64,000 bases of DNA from Sphingomonas sp. Root720 (GTDB lineage: Bacteria; Pseudomonadota; Alphaproteobacteria; Sphingomonadales; Sphingomonadaceae), in assembly GCF_001428605.1 (NCBI RefSeq), contig NZ_LMID01000013.1, forward strand, positions 665,750-729,749. The letters run 5' to 3'. Under the pieces are notes generated by a model. That model was given only the letters and a program-made list of their open reading frames with translations. It did no database searches and was not told where the DNA came from. Both the position numbers and the translations under genes were made by a program. Positions within the stretch are counted from its first letter, which is position 1; every line of letters starts with the position of its first letter. Shown here in pieces: positions 1 to 8,493 of this stretch.

Positions 1-1757
1 TTGCCTGACTCGCCTGGCACGGGCTCCCACTGATAGGCCTGGACCGTCTCGCCGCGCGGCAGATACGTCACGGGAAATGTCTTCATTCCCCGGCGAATGC
101 GCAGCCGGATCAGCTCGGTCTGCTCCCCCTGGATGCCGTCCTGCGGCACCGGATCGACGATCTCGTCGCCGTCGCGCAGCCCGGCGAGCGCAGCGGCCGA
201 TCCGGGGACGAGACCGCGGACGATCCGCTTCGGTTGTGCCAGCACCTCGGTGGCGAAACCCAGTTCGTAGCGACGCAGCTTCGCGGTGGTCCGGCGGAAG
301 CAGGGACCGAAAGCATCCGATGCCGGCAGCGGCATCGCGCCGTTCAGATAGGCGCGAAAATCCTCGACCGCGCTGGGGCCGAGATGCTCGGCAAGCAGCT
401 TTTCCCAATCGCCGTTATCGGTGGTCCTGCCCGCCTTTTCGAGCGCGAGCATGCCGAACATCAGGTCGTCCAGCGACTTGGCGCCACCCGACGCCTTGCG
501 CATCGCATCGTCGACCGTGGCGAAATAGAGCATGCCCCGGTCATAGGGCAGCGTGCGGATGCGGGTATCGGCCCAGAAGCCTCTGGGTACCTCGCGGTTC
601 GGCACGGTCGCCATCGCGCTGGTATAATAGCGTGCCGCCGTCCAGTTGATGTCGGCGAGATAGGCCTCCGGCGTGATCATGCCGAAGCGGAACGGCAGCC
701 GCGCCTGGTAGAAGGTCGCGAGCCCTTCCCCGAACCAGGAGGATTCGAGCCCCGCCGGCCTGGCGATGAAGGGCTGGAAGGTGTGAAACATCTCATGCGC
801 CAGGGTCAGCTTGATCTTCTCGGCATCCGATCCCTTGCCCCTGCCGAAGGTGGCGACGAAGGAACGGAACAGGCCGACGCCGCCGCCCGCGTTGATCGGG
901 TTGTAGCGCAGGAAGACGCCGTAGGGCGGGGACTCCTTCTGGTCGAAGAAGCGGGCATAACGATCGTAGAGCGCGCCCGTCCAGGCGAGCAGGTCGCCCG
1001 CGTCGAAGGCCGGCGCTCCCTGCCACGCGCCGAAGAAGCCGCCGGTCGGGATTTTTGGGGGGAAGGTGCCGATCCGCCCGGCCATGAAGAAGCTCATGCG
1101 GATCTGCGCGCCGTCGAGCGGTTCGGCGGCGGTGACACTTCCCTCGCCCAGCGAACTGACGCCCCGGCTGCCCTTCGGCGCGCGGGACAGATCCCAGCCA
1201 TAGCTGGTGCGGTAACGATGGTCGCCCGGCGGCAGCAGCAGGAAGACATGGCCGGCCGCCGACACCCCGCCGCCATCGGCGGTGAAGGAGAAGGGCGGCG
1301 CGGGGCCGCGCGGCGGCAGGGTGGCTTCTGCCGGAACGCTGTAGCGGACGGTGACCGTCCCCTCGACGGCGCGGTCGGCGATCCATTCGCGCGACGGGCC
1401 GCCGCCGACCGCGTCGCGCATGCCGGTTTCGGGCAGGTCGACGTCGCGGTGGGTCAGCCTGAGCGGCCCCTTCGCGTCGCGCGCGCTGATCGCCGCGATC
1501 ACGGTCGCGACGGTGTCGACATTGCTGCTGACCATCGGCAGGCGAAGCAGCGGCTCGCCGCTGGCCGCGGCGACGCCATCGAAGCGCAAGATGACGTCGA
1601 CGGTGCCGACCTGCGTCGGGGCGGCGGGTGCGGCGATTGGCGCCAGCGTAACGGCAAGGGAACCGTCGGATTCCGCCGCACCCGCCATGGAGGCGGTGCC
1701 CAGGGCGAGGGCCAGGGACAGGCCCGTCAGAATATTGCCGATCATCGCCCCACGCAT
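1..1757 (-). CDS. M61-family metallopeptidase with PDZ domain, 3' end outside window
   Basis: Reading the minus strand from the ATG at 1757 gives an open frame of 585 codons that runs off the left edge, so the C-terminus is missing. The N-terminus is a hydrophobic signal peptide, so the enzyme should act in the periplasm. The zinc-binding motif HEMFH lies at about residue 321 (HExxH type) and a PDZ-like segment with RGLVPGSAAALAGLRDGDEI lies near residue 505. This order matches peptidase family M61, whose reference enzyme is the glycyl aminopeptidase of a Sphingomonas. Family knowledge suggests removal of N-terminal small residues from peptides. It follows a receptor gene on the same strand but is separated from it by an intrinsic terminator, so it probably has its own promoter or depends on readthrough. 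Confidence 0.85.
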   Translation of the reverse strand, partial: MRGAMIGNILTGLSLALALGTASMAGAAESDGSLAVTLAPIAAPAAPTQVGTVDVILRFDGVAAASGEPLLRLPMVSSNVDTVATVIAAISARDAKGPLRLTHRDVDLPETGMRDAVGGGPSREWIADRAVEGTVTVRYSVPAEATLPPRGPAPPFSFTADGGGVSAAGHVFLLLPPGDHRYRTSYGWDLSRAPKGSRGVSSLGEGSVTAAEPLDGAQIRMSFFMAGRIGTFPPKIPTGGFFGAWQGAPAFDAGDLLAWTGALYDRYARFFDQKESPPYGVFLRYNPINAGGGVGLFRSFVATFGRGKGSDAEKIKLTLAHEMFHTFQPFIARPAGLESSWFGEGLATFYQARLPFRFGMITPEAYLADINWTAARYYTSAMATVPNREVPRGFWADTRIRTLPYDRGMLYFATVDDAMRKASGGAKSLDDLMFGMLALEKAGRTTDNGDWEKLLAEHLGPSAVEDFRAYLNGAMPLPASDAFGPCFRRTTAKLRRYELGFATEVLAQPKRIVRGLVPGSAAALAGLRDGDEIVDPVPQDGIQGEQTELIRLRIRRGMKTFPVTYLPRGETVQAYQWEPVPGESG

Positions 1758-1782
1758 CGCTCTCACCTCGATATGTCTATAC

Positions 1783-1819
1783 AAAAAAGATGCGCAGGGA
1801 GTGGGCCCCCTGCGCATCT
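1783..1819 (-). terminator. Intrinsic terminator after the first TonB-dependent receptor
   Basis: Twelve-base arms (AGATGCGCAGGG and CCCTGCGCATCT) at 1788-1799 and 1808-1819 flank an 8-base loop. Read on the minus strand the stem is followed by six T residues. It sits 37 bases beyond the receptor stop codon. This is the clearest Rho-independent terminator in the window. Confidence 0.9.
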
Positions 1820-1855
1820 CGGTATTTCATAGCGGGCGATACGCGTCCGCCGTCA

Positions 1856-4129
1856 TCAGAAGGACCGCGCCAGGGTCACGCCGAACGTGCGCGGCTGGAT
1901 GAACAGCGCGGTCGGCACGTTGACGCCGTTGCGGTTGTCGGCGGCGGCGACGCCGCGCTTGTCGAACATGTTGCGGACATAGACGTTCGCGCTCCAGACC
2001 TGGTCGAAGGTCAGCCCGCCGCGCACGTCGACGGTGGTGTAGCCCGGCAGGGTGATGCGCGGACGGGTCGCATTCGCCGCGTTGGTGACGAAGGTGCCCG
2101 CACGGTCGCCCAGATAGACGACGGTGAAGCCGACATTGCCTTCGAGCCGATCGCCCAGCGGGAAGCTCTGGTTCGCCGTGATGTTGGCGGCGACGCGGGC
2201 CGAGAAAGGCAGGCGGTCGCCGTCGAGGCCCCGGAGACCGGTGGCGTTGACGATGGTCGGCAGGTCCTCGGTCAGGGTCGCGTCGGTAAAGGTCAGGTTG
2301 GTGTCGATCGTCATGCCCGACCACGGGGTCAGGTTGGTCGCGAGCTCGAGACCGCGGCTGCGTGCCTTGCCGCCATTGGCGAGGAAGGTGAGCGAGCTGA
2401 TCGAGTCGGTGCCCTGGAGCTGGATATCCTTCCAGTCGATCTGGAACAGCGAGACGTCGATGGTCAGCAGGCCGGGAACGACCTTGCCCTTGAAGCCCAG
2501 TTCATAATTGACCACCTTGTCCGAAGCGAAGGACTTCGGCACCGACGGCGGCGCCGCGATGTTCGGGCCGCCCGGGCGATAACCGGTGGCGACGCGGGCA
2601 TAGGCGATGATGTCGCGCGAGAAATGGTAGCTCGGCGAGATCAGCCAGGTGAAGGCATTGTCGCTGGAATCGGCGATCGTGGTGCCCGAACCGAAGACCG
2701 GCGCGGTCTGCGGCGAGGTGTCCAGGGTCGACTCGTTATGCTGCTTGTTGTGCGCGTAACGGCCGCCGACCTGGATATCGAGCTTGTCGGTGGCGTGCCA
2801 GGTCAGGTCGCCGAAGCCGGCATATTCGCGATAGGTGCCGGGGCCGGTACCGATATAGGGCGTCGCGGTCAGGCTGCCGGACGCGATCAGCGTCTGGTCG
2901 GTCGCGGCATGCTCGACGGTATAGAAGCCGCCGGCCAGCCAGGTGAAGCTGGTGCCGATGTCGCCGCCGAGGCGCAGTTCCTGCGAGAATTTATGCGTCC
3001 GGTCGGCATTGGCGATCTGGACGGTCGGCGTCGCCGACAGGCCGTAGACCGACCGCAGCAGGCCGCCGAAGACGTTGGTCACGTCGCTGGTGATGACGTT
3101 GTCGGCGCGGCTCCAGGCGCTGATCGAGGTGATGGTGACGCCACCGAGCTCGAGTTCGCCGCGAGCCGAATAGAGCTGGAACTTCGCCTTGTTGATCGAG
3201 TCGATCGACCGGATCGTCAGGTCGCCATATACCGGCTCGAAGGTGGTCTTCGCGGTCGCCGGGATCGGCGCGGCGGCGAGCGTGCAGGCGACGCACACCG
3301 GAACGCCGCCGGAGGTGATCGCCAAGTCGCTGTTCGTCGCGTCGGTCTTCTGCCGCAGCGCCGAGAGGACGACGCGGAAATTGTCGGCCGGCTTGATCAG
3401 CGCGGCGCCGCGGAAACCCCAGACGTCACGGGTGTTGACGTCCTTCGCCTTCAGCGCCTGCGGATGGGCATTGTCGAGATAGGGCGCGTCCTCACGCTTG
3501 AAGCCGCTGCCCAGCACCGCCAGCCAATCGTTGATCGGGATGTTGACCGAGCCGCGCACCGCATAGCCGGTGTCGCCGTGCGAGACGGCGGTGCCGCCCA
3601 GCTCGACGCGGCCCGAGAATTCCTTGGTGTCGGGTTCCTTGAGGACATATTTGATCAGGCCGCCGAGGCTCGATGCGCCGTAGAGCGTGCCCTGCGGTCC
3701 GCGCAGCACTTCGACCCGACTGACCGCGCTGGCGTCGAAATCGGGGAGCGGCGGCTGGCCGGTGCCCGTGGTACCGCCGAACTGGATGTCGTCGACGAGC
3801 AGCGCGACGGTCGGCGCGGTGGCGCCGCCGGTGGTGACGCCGCGCAACGCGAGGCCCGACACGCGCTGGTTCGAATATTGGAGACCCGGAACCCGGTCGA
3901 AATATTCCGACAGGCGGTTGATGTTCTGCGTGGTCAGCGCGTCGGCCGAGATGGCGCTGATGGCGACCGGCACGTCGATCAGACGCTCGGCGCGCTTCTG
4001 CGCGGTGACGACGATGTCGCCGGCCGAATAATCCTCTGCCGCCTGCGCTTCCTGCGCGATGGCCGGCATCGATGCCGCCAGGGCGATGACCGCCGCCGAC
4101 ATGGAGATGGCGTGTTTCACATTTTTCAT
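1856..4129 (-). CDS. TonB-dependent outer-membrane receptor (peptide block)
   Basis: 757 residues. I start at ATG 4129 because it begins a clean signal peptide (MKNVKHAISMSAAVIALAAS, ending near AIAQEAQA); the frame is open further upstream but has no signal there. The plug follows, with GDIVVTAQKRAERLIDVPVA and the plug motif GPQGTLYGASSLGG. The rest is a long aromatic-rich beta-barrel ending in the typical terminal aromatic (LARSF). The family imports bulky ligands across the outer membrane using TonB energy. The nearby genes (M61, two S10 peptidases, an amino-acid permease, an aminotransferase) suggest a peptide or amino-acid conjugate as ligand, which is inference. Confidence 0.93.
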   Translation of the reverse strand: MKNVKHAISMSAAVIALAASMPAIAQEAQAAEDYSAGDIVVTAQKRAERLIDVPVAISAISADALTTQNINRLSEYFDRVPGLQYSNQRVSGLALRGVTTGGATAPTVALLVDDIQFGGTTGTGQPPLPDFDASAVSRVEVLRGPQGTLYGASSLGGLIKYVLKEPDTKEFSGRVELGGTAVSHGDTGYAVRGSVNIPINDWLAVLGSGFKREDAPYLDNAHPQALKAKDVNTRDVWGFRGAALIKPADNFRVVLSALRQKTDATNSDLAITSGGVPVCVACTLAAAPIPATAKTTFEPVYGDLTIRSIDSINKAKFQLYSARGELELGGVTITSISAWSRADNVITSDVTNVFGGLLRSVYGLSATPTVQIANADRTHKFSQELRLGGDIGTSFTWLAGGFYTVEHAATDQTLIASGSLTATPYIGTGPGTYREYAGFGDLTWHATDKLDIQVGGRYAHNKQHNESTLDTSPQTAPVFGSGTTIADSSDNAFTWLISPSYHFSRDIIAYARVATGYRPGGPNIAAPPSVPKSFASDKVVNYELGFKGKVVPGLLTIDVSLFQIDWKDIQLQGTDSISSLTFLANGGKARSRGLELATNLTPWSGMTIDTNLTFTDATLTEDLPTIVNATGLRGLDGDRLPFSARVAANITANQSFPLGDRLEGNVGFTVVYLGDRAGTFVTNAANATRPRITLPGYTTVDVRGGLTFDQVWSANVYVRNMFDKRGVAAADNRNGVNVPTALFIQPRTFGVTLARSF

Positions 4130-4400
4130 TCTTCGTACCTCCACTGAACCCGCGGATCGGCAGCCCCCCCGCGGGACCAGCCACATCCAGTTCGGAACCT
4201 CTTTTCCCGTCCGTCGCCACGCGATCATCATCGTCGGGCGCTGCGGACATCCCTCACCGAGGCAGCAGCAAATTAGCCATCAGCCGCCGCCAAATTTATT
4301 CTCATTCAGGTCTGCCGACCGGCTTCGCGCATAGATTTTCGCCGATTGCGGCCGAGTTGGATCAAGATTTCCCAGCCGCCCCACCCGCCGGTCCGGCCGG
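4130..4400. other. Gap between aminotransferase and receptor genes
   Basis: A 271-base stretch upstream of the receptor. It has a GC-rich 5' part after the aminotransferase stop and a more AT-rich stretch near 4270-4310 (for example AAATTTATTCTCATT) where the receptor promoter is likely. I see no gene and no clear operator. Confidence 0.4.
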
Positions 4401-5588
4401 TCAGGCCGAACCGATCGGCTGGAACTCCCGCGCATAGGCGCGCAGCCCCTCTTCCAGCCCACGCAGCCCCGCTTCGAGCTTGTCGTCCTCCTGGCAGAAA
4501 CCGATGCGGACATGGCCGGGCGCGCCGAAATATTCGCCCGGCGCAACGATCACGCCCGAGCGCGCGATCAGCCATTCGGAGAAGGTCCGGCTGTCGGCGA
4601 TGCCGGGCAGCGACGGGAAGCAGATGCAGCCGTCGTCGGGCAGTTCGCCGCCCATCAGTCCCTCGGCGACCATCTCCTCGAACCAGGCCTGGAAGCGCGG
4701 CCGGCATCGTTCGACATAGCTGCGCGAATGCTGGCCGAAAACGGCGGCGTTGGTCATGACGTGCGCGGCGATCGCGTGCGACAGGGTCGAGATGCCGAAC
4801 TCGATCCGGCCGTTCAGGCGGCGCAGCGTCTCGATCACCTGCGGCGCGCCGACGATCCAGCCGCAGCGCAGCACGCCGAGGCCGTAGATCTTGGTCAGAC
4901 TGGACAGGCTGATCACCGCCGGCGACAGCGCCGCCGCCGCGCCGGGCCGACGCTCGGCCGCGGCATAGTCGCCGTAGACCTCGTCGACGACCAGCAGGAA
5001 GCCGCGCCGCTCGGCCAGTCCGGCCAGCGCGCGCAACACGTCCTGCGGCACCGCCATGCCCGAGGGGTTGTGGAGGTCGGACAGAACCACCAGCCGGGTG
5101 TTCGGCCGCAGCCGCGCCTCGACCTCGGCGACGTCGATCGAGAAGCGGGTACCGCTGCGGTGGAAGCGATCGATCGTCGCGCCCGACGCCTCGGCCAGAT
5201 AACCGAACAGGTCGAAGCCCGGGGTTTCGATCAGGACATGATCGCCGGGCTTCAGGAAGGCGCGGTAGATCAGCGACAGACCACCGGTGGCACCGGTGGT
5301 GCACAGGACCTGATCGCGGTCGACGGCGTAGCGTTCCGCCAGCATGTCGCGGACGAACGGATTCCCGTCGCCGAAGGCGCTGACATAATAGCGCGAGAAA
5401 TTGGGCTCGACCGCGTCCAGCACCGTGTTGCGCAGCAATTCGCGTGGCTCGGGGACCGAGCTTTCGAACAGGCTGACGGCATTTCCCTGGTGCGCGCGGG
5501 CGGTGGCGAGGGCGCCACGGACCCACTGCGCGTAGCTTCCCTCTTCGGAGGACGTCGCCGGCGACGGCATGGTTTCTTCGTTCGACAT
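4401..5588 (-). CDS. PLP-dependent aminotransferase, class I/II
   Basis: 395 residues, the usual length for fold-type I aminotransferases. Visible family signatures are HNPSG with Asn174, the VDEVY aspartate at 202 that contacts the pyridine nitrogen, and SLTKIYG with the Schiff-base lysine at 233, followed by the phosphate-contacting arginine region. It has no signal peptide, so it is cytoplasmic. It would transfer the amino group of an amino acid to a 2-oxo acid. It lies 80 bases downstream of an APC permease gene, so a route of uptake followed by transamination is likely. The true amino acid cannot be told from the sequence. Confidence 0.88.
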   Translation of the reverse strand: MSNEETMPSPATSSEEGSYAQWVRGALATARAHQGNAVSLFESSVPEPRELLRNTVLDAVEPNFSRYYVSAFGDGNPFVRDMLAERYAVDRDQVLCTTGATGGLSLIYRAFLKPGDHVLIETPGFDLFGYLAEASGATIDRFHRSGTRFSIDVAEVEARLRPNTRLVVLSDLHNPSGMAVPQDVLRALAGLAERRGFLLVVDEVYGDYAAAERRPGAAAALSPAVISLSSLTKIYGLGVLRCGWIVGAPQVIETLRRLNGRIEFGISTLSHAIAAHVMTNAAVFGQHSRSYVERCRPRFQAWFEEMVAEGLMGGELPDDGCICFPSLPGIADSRTFSEWLIARSGVIVAPGEYFGAPGHVRIGFCQEDDKLEAGLRGLEEGLRAYAREFQPIGSA

Positions 5589-5668
5589 GGCGTTTCTCTA
5601 CCGGCGCCGGCGGGCACTAATTATTCTATCTGAGCGGAGGGACCCGCCATTGCGCATAATTTGATCGC

Positions 5669-7003
5669 TTATTCGCGCAAAGCGCGCTTGGCCTTGCCGC
5701 GGGCATCGATCCAGCCCTTGGCGAACCAGTAGACCAGCCCGACGATCAGCCAGCCGCCGACCAGCAGATAGGGGCGCGGGTCGGCTTCGATACCGAACGC
5801 GCCCACCAGCAGCGCGCAGACCACGCCGGCATAGCCGACCCCGACCACCGTCCCGCGCGACAAGCGCAGCGCGGAACGGGCGTGGATCTCGGGATGGCGG
5901 CGCGCGACGACGGTCGCCGAATAGGCGCAGGCCATATATTTGAGCATGGTCGGGACGTTGACCGCGAGCAGCAGGAAGATGAGGCTGGGCGGCAGCATCA
6001 GCCCCGACATGGCGCAGACATAGCCAAGCAGGATCGCCCGGTGCGGCGTGCCGAAGCGCGGGTGGATCGCGCCGATCGCGTGGGGCAACGCGCCGTTGCG
6101 GCCCATCGCGAACAGGCTGCGCGAAAAGGTGAGCGTAGCGGCGTTCATCGACTTGATGATCGAGAAGCAGGCGGCGCCGACGATCAGCGGGATCGCCAGG
6201 TCGCCCAGCACCACCTTCGACGCGTCGAGCAGCGGCGCCTGGCTGACCGCCAGCTTCTCCGGTCCGATGAGGCCCAGGGCGGTGAGCGCGACGAGGCCGT
6301 AGACCAGCGCGGTCAGGCCGATCGCCAATGCGATGCCGAGCGGAACGTTGCGCTGGGCGTCGCGCACCTCCTCGCCGATCTCGACCGCGGATTCGATCCC
6401 AAGGAACAGGGTGATCATCAGCGGCACGACCGCGAGGATAGCGAGCGGCGGCGTATCGAGCGGATTGCCGACCAGGGCGGGATCGAAATGCGGCAGGCCG
6501 GTTCCGACGAAGACGGCGAGGATGATCAGCAGCAGCGCCATCAGCTGCGCCTGCACCTTCGCAGCGATCGACACGCCGACGTAGTTGAGCGCGAAGACAG
6601 CGGTGATCGTCACCGCCATCGCCGGCTTCAGCGGGATCGGGAAGACCATGCCGAGATAGCTGACCATCACCCGCGACAGGATCGTCAGCGCACCGACATT
6701 GGCGATGACGCGCAGCCAGGCGATCATGAAGCCGACACCGGGATGGATGAAGCGGGTCGGCCATTCATAGGAGGCACCGGAGACCGGCAGAGCCGAGCCG
6801 AGATAGGCATAGGCGACCGCGAAGACGAGCATCGGTACCGCCGCCACGCCGATCGCGGCGAGCAGGCCCGATCCGGCGACCGCGGCGGTCGGCTGGAGGA
6901 TCGAGAAGATCGAGACGCCGATCGCGGTGCCGGCACCGAAGGTGACGACGCCGACCAGTCCGACGCTCTTGCGCAGGGTCGCGCGTTCGGCAGGGGCGTT
7001 CAC
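5669..7003 (-). CDS. APC-family amino-acid permease
   Basis: 444 residues with about 12 hydrophobic segments. The N-terminal helix 1 motif FGAGTAIGVSIFS is typical of the amino acid-polyamine-organocation superfamily, in which the GxG stretch binds the substrate carboxylate. The start is GTG at 7003, and its last bases overlap the TGA of the upstream S10 peptidase in a GTGA junction, which indicates translational coupling. It would move amino acids released by the periplasmic peptidases into the cytoplasm. Substrate specificity is not visible. Confidence 0.9.
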   Translation of the reverse strand: MNAPAERATLRKSVGLVGVVTFGAGTAIGVSIFSILQPTAAVAGSGLLAAIGVAAVPMLVFAVAYAYLGSALPVSGASYEWPTRFIHPGVGFMIAWLRVIANVGALTILSRVMVSYLGMVFPIPLKPAMAVTITAVFALNYVGVSIAAKVQAQLMALLLIILAVFVGTGLPHFDPALVGNPLDTPPLAILAVVPLMITLFLGIESAVEIGEEVRDAQRNVPLGIALAIGLTALVYGLVALTALGLIGPEKLAVSQAPLLDASKVVLGDLAIPLIVGAACFSIIKSMNAATLTFSRSLFAMGRNGALPHAIGAIHPRFGTPHRAILLGYVCAMSGLMLPPSLIFLLLAVNVPTMLKYMACAYSATVVARRHPEIHARSALRLSRGTVVGVGYAGVVCALLVGAFGIEADPRPYLLVGGWLIVGLVYWFAKGWIDARGKAKRALRE

Positions 7004-8493
7004 TTGGCGGCGACCAGGAAGGCGCGGAGATCGCGGACCAGGGCGGTGCGCGCCTCGGCGCCCAGATAGGGGCCATGGCCCGACGCATAGCCGCGGACGC
7101 TGGTACGGGCGAGCGGCACGCCGGCATGGGCCAGGACATAGTCGGCGCTGCCCAGCGGGGTCACCAGGTCATAATAGCCGGTACCGACCATCAACCGCAT
7201 CGCCGGATTGCGGTTCATCGCGGCAGCAAGGTCGAGCGCATAATTCTTTCCCACGGGGACGCCCGGTCCGAAACCATAATCCCAGCGGCCGTTCACGTCG
7301 CGAAAGGCGATCGGCTCATAGGGAATATCGAGATCGACCTTCAATATCTTCGCTGCATAATCGGCCCAGGCGCCGACGAAGCCGGGCACATATTGGCCCA
7401 TCGCCGGATCGTCGGCGACCGGATCGCCGCCCGCCCCCTGCAGCGGCAGGGTGAAGCGCGCATCGTACATGCCGATACGCTCGCCCCTGTCGGCCAGCAG
7501 CAGCTTCGCGAAGGCCGGGCCCGAGACGCGCAGGTCGGCGGCGAGGATATCCTTCTCCGACAGGCCGATCAGCGCCGCCATCTCGTGCGCGACCGCCGCC
7601 TTGCGCTCGGCAGGCAGGCGTGACCCGGCATAGAGCGCCGCGAGATAGCTGCTCTCGATGAAGTGCCTCGCCGCCTCGGCCTGCCCCGCGGGCGTGCAGC
7701 CGGCCGCGGCCTTGCCGAAATGACAGGCGGTGGCGGCGAGCGAGGGGAGAATGGCGAGATAGGCGCGGTCGTCGTCGCCGCCCCGCATGTCCATCGCCTG
7801 GCCGAGCAGGACGACGCCGTTGAGCGCGAGCGCGTCCATCGTACCGGTCTGGGTCGGGCCGCCGGCCATCATCCGCGCCATCACCGCCGCGCGGACGGTG
7901 CCATAGCTTTCGGAGACGAGAAATTTCGGCGAATTGGTGCGGCCGTGGCGGCGCAGCCATTGCTGGACGACCTGCACCATCGCGCGCGCATCCTGTTCGA
8001 CGCCGTAGAACTCGCTGGTCTTCCCGCCGGGAAGGACGCGGCTGTAACCGGTGCCCGGCGGATCGATCAGCACGATGTCGGCGACGTCGAGCGGGCTGTC
8101 GGGATTGGCGACGGTGGCGAAGGGCGCGACGGTGCGCGGCTTCGTCTCATCGTCGAAATCGACGCGGCGCGGCCCCATCACGCCCAGGTGCAGCCAGAGC
8201 GAGGACGAGCCCGGCCCGCCGTTGAAGGCGAAGACCACCGGCCGGCCGGTCGCATCGCGGACGTCGCTGCGCACATAGCTGGTGGCGAAGATGCTCGCAC
8301 CCGGCAGGAGGAACTCCTCGACCGCCGCCGCATAGCGCAGCTTCGTGCCGCCGAACGTCCCCTGCCCTTCCGATCGAAGGACGCGTGGCTGTGCCGGTAC
8401 CTCGGCGGGCGCAGTCGCCTGGGGTGGAGCGGCGGTCGCCGGAAGTGCGGCCAGCGCGATCGCCAATCCGATCAGCGCGCGATCAATCCCCAT
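7000..8493 (-). CDS. Periplasmic serine carboxypeptidase, family S10 (copy 1)
   Basis: 497 residues from ATG 8493. I prefer this start over upstream in-frame codons because GGGGAG lies 7 bases before it and it opens a signal peptide (MGIDRALIGLAIALAALPAT). S10 marks are the oxyanion loop FNGGPGSSS, the segment DPPGTGYS, and the catalytic serine in SESYGT at about residue 194. The C-terminal part carries the Asp and His regions, ending with SGHGPYLG. S10 enzymes release C-terminal amino acids. The gene overlaps the upstream amidohydrolase by 11 bases and the downstream permease by 4, so it sits mid-operon. It is a diverged paralogue of the S10 gene at 10897-12393. Confidence 0.9.
   Translation of the reverse strand: MGIDRALIGLAIALAALPATAAPPQATAPAEVPAQPRVLRSEGQGTFGGTKLRYAAAVEEFLLPGASIFATSYVRSDVRDATGRPVVFAFNGGPGSSSLWLHLGVMGPRRVDFDDETKPRTVAPFATVANPDSPLDVADIVLIDPPGTGYSRVLPGGKTSEFYGVEQDARAMVQVVQQWLRRHGRTNSPKFLVSESYGTVRAAVMARMMAGGPTQTGTMDALALNGVVLLGQAMDMRGGDDDRAYLAILPSLAATACHFGKAAAGCTPAGQAEAARHFIESSYLAALYAGSRLPAERKAAVAHEMAALIGLSEKDILAADLRVSGPAFAKLLLADRGERIGMYDARFTLPLQGAGGDPVADDPAMGQYVPGFVGAWADYAAKILKVDLDIPYEPIAFRDVNGRWDYGFGPGVPVGKNYALDLAAAMNRNPAMRLMVGTGYYDLVTPLGSADYVLAHAGVPLARTSVRGYASGHGPYLGAEARTALVRDLRAFLVAAK

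Noticed and set aside
234..4147. Long plus-strand open frames (532 and 785 codons) opposite the M61 and first receptor genes
   Set aside because: They are antisense shadows caused by high GC content. Their translations are rich in Arg, Asp and Gly without any family motif, and the minus strand carries clear conserved genes.
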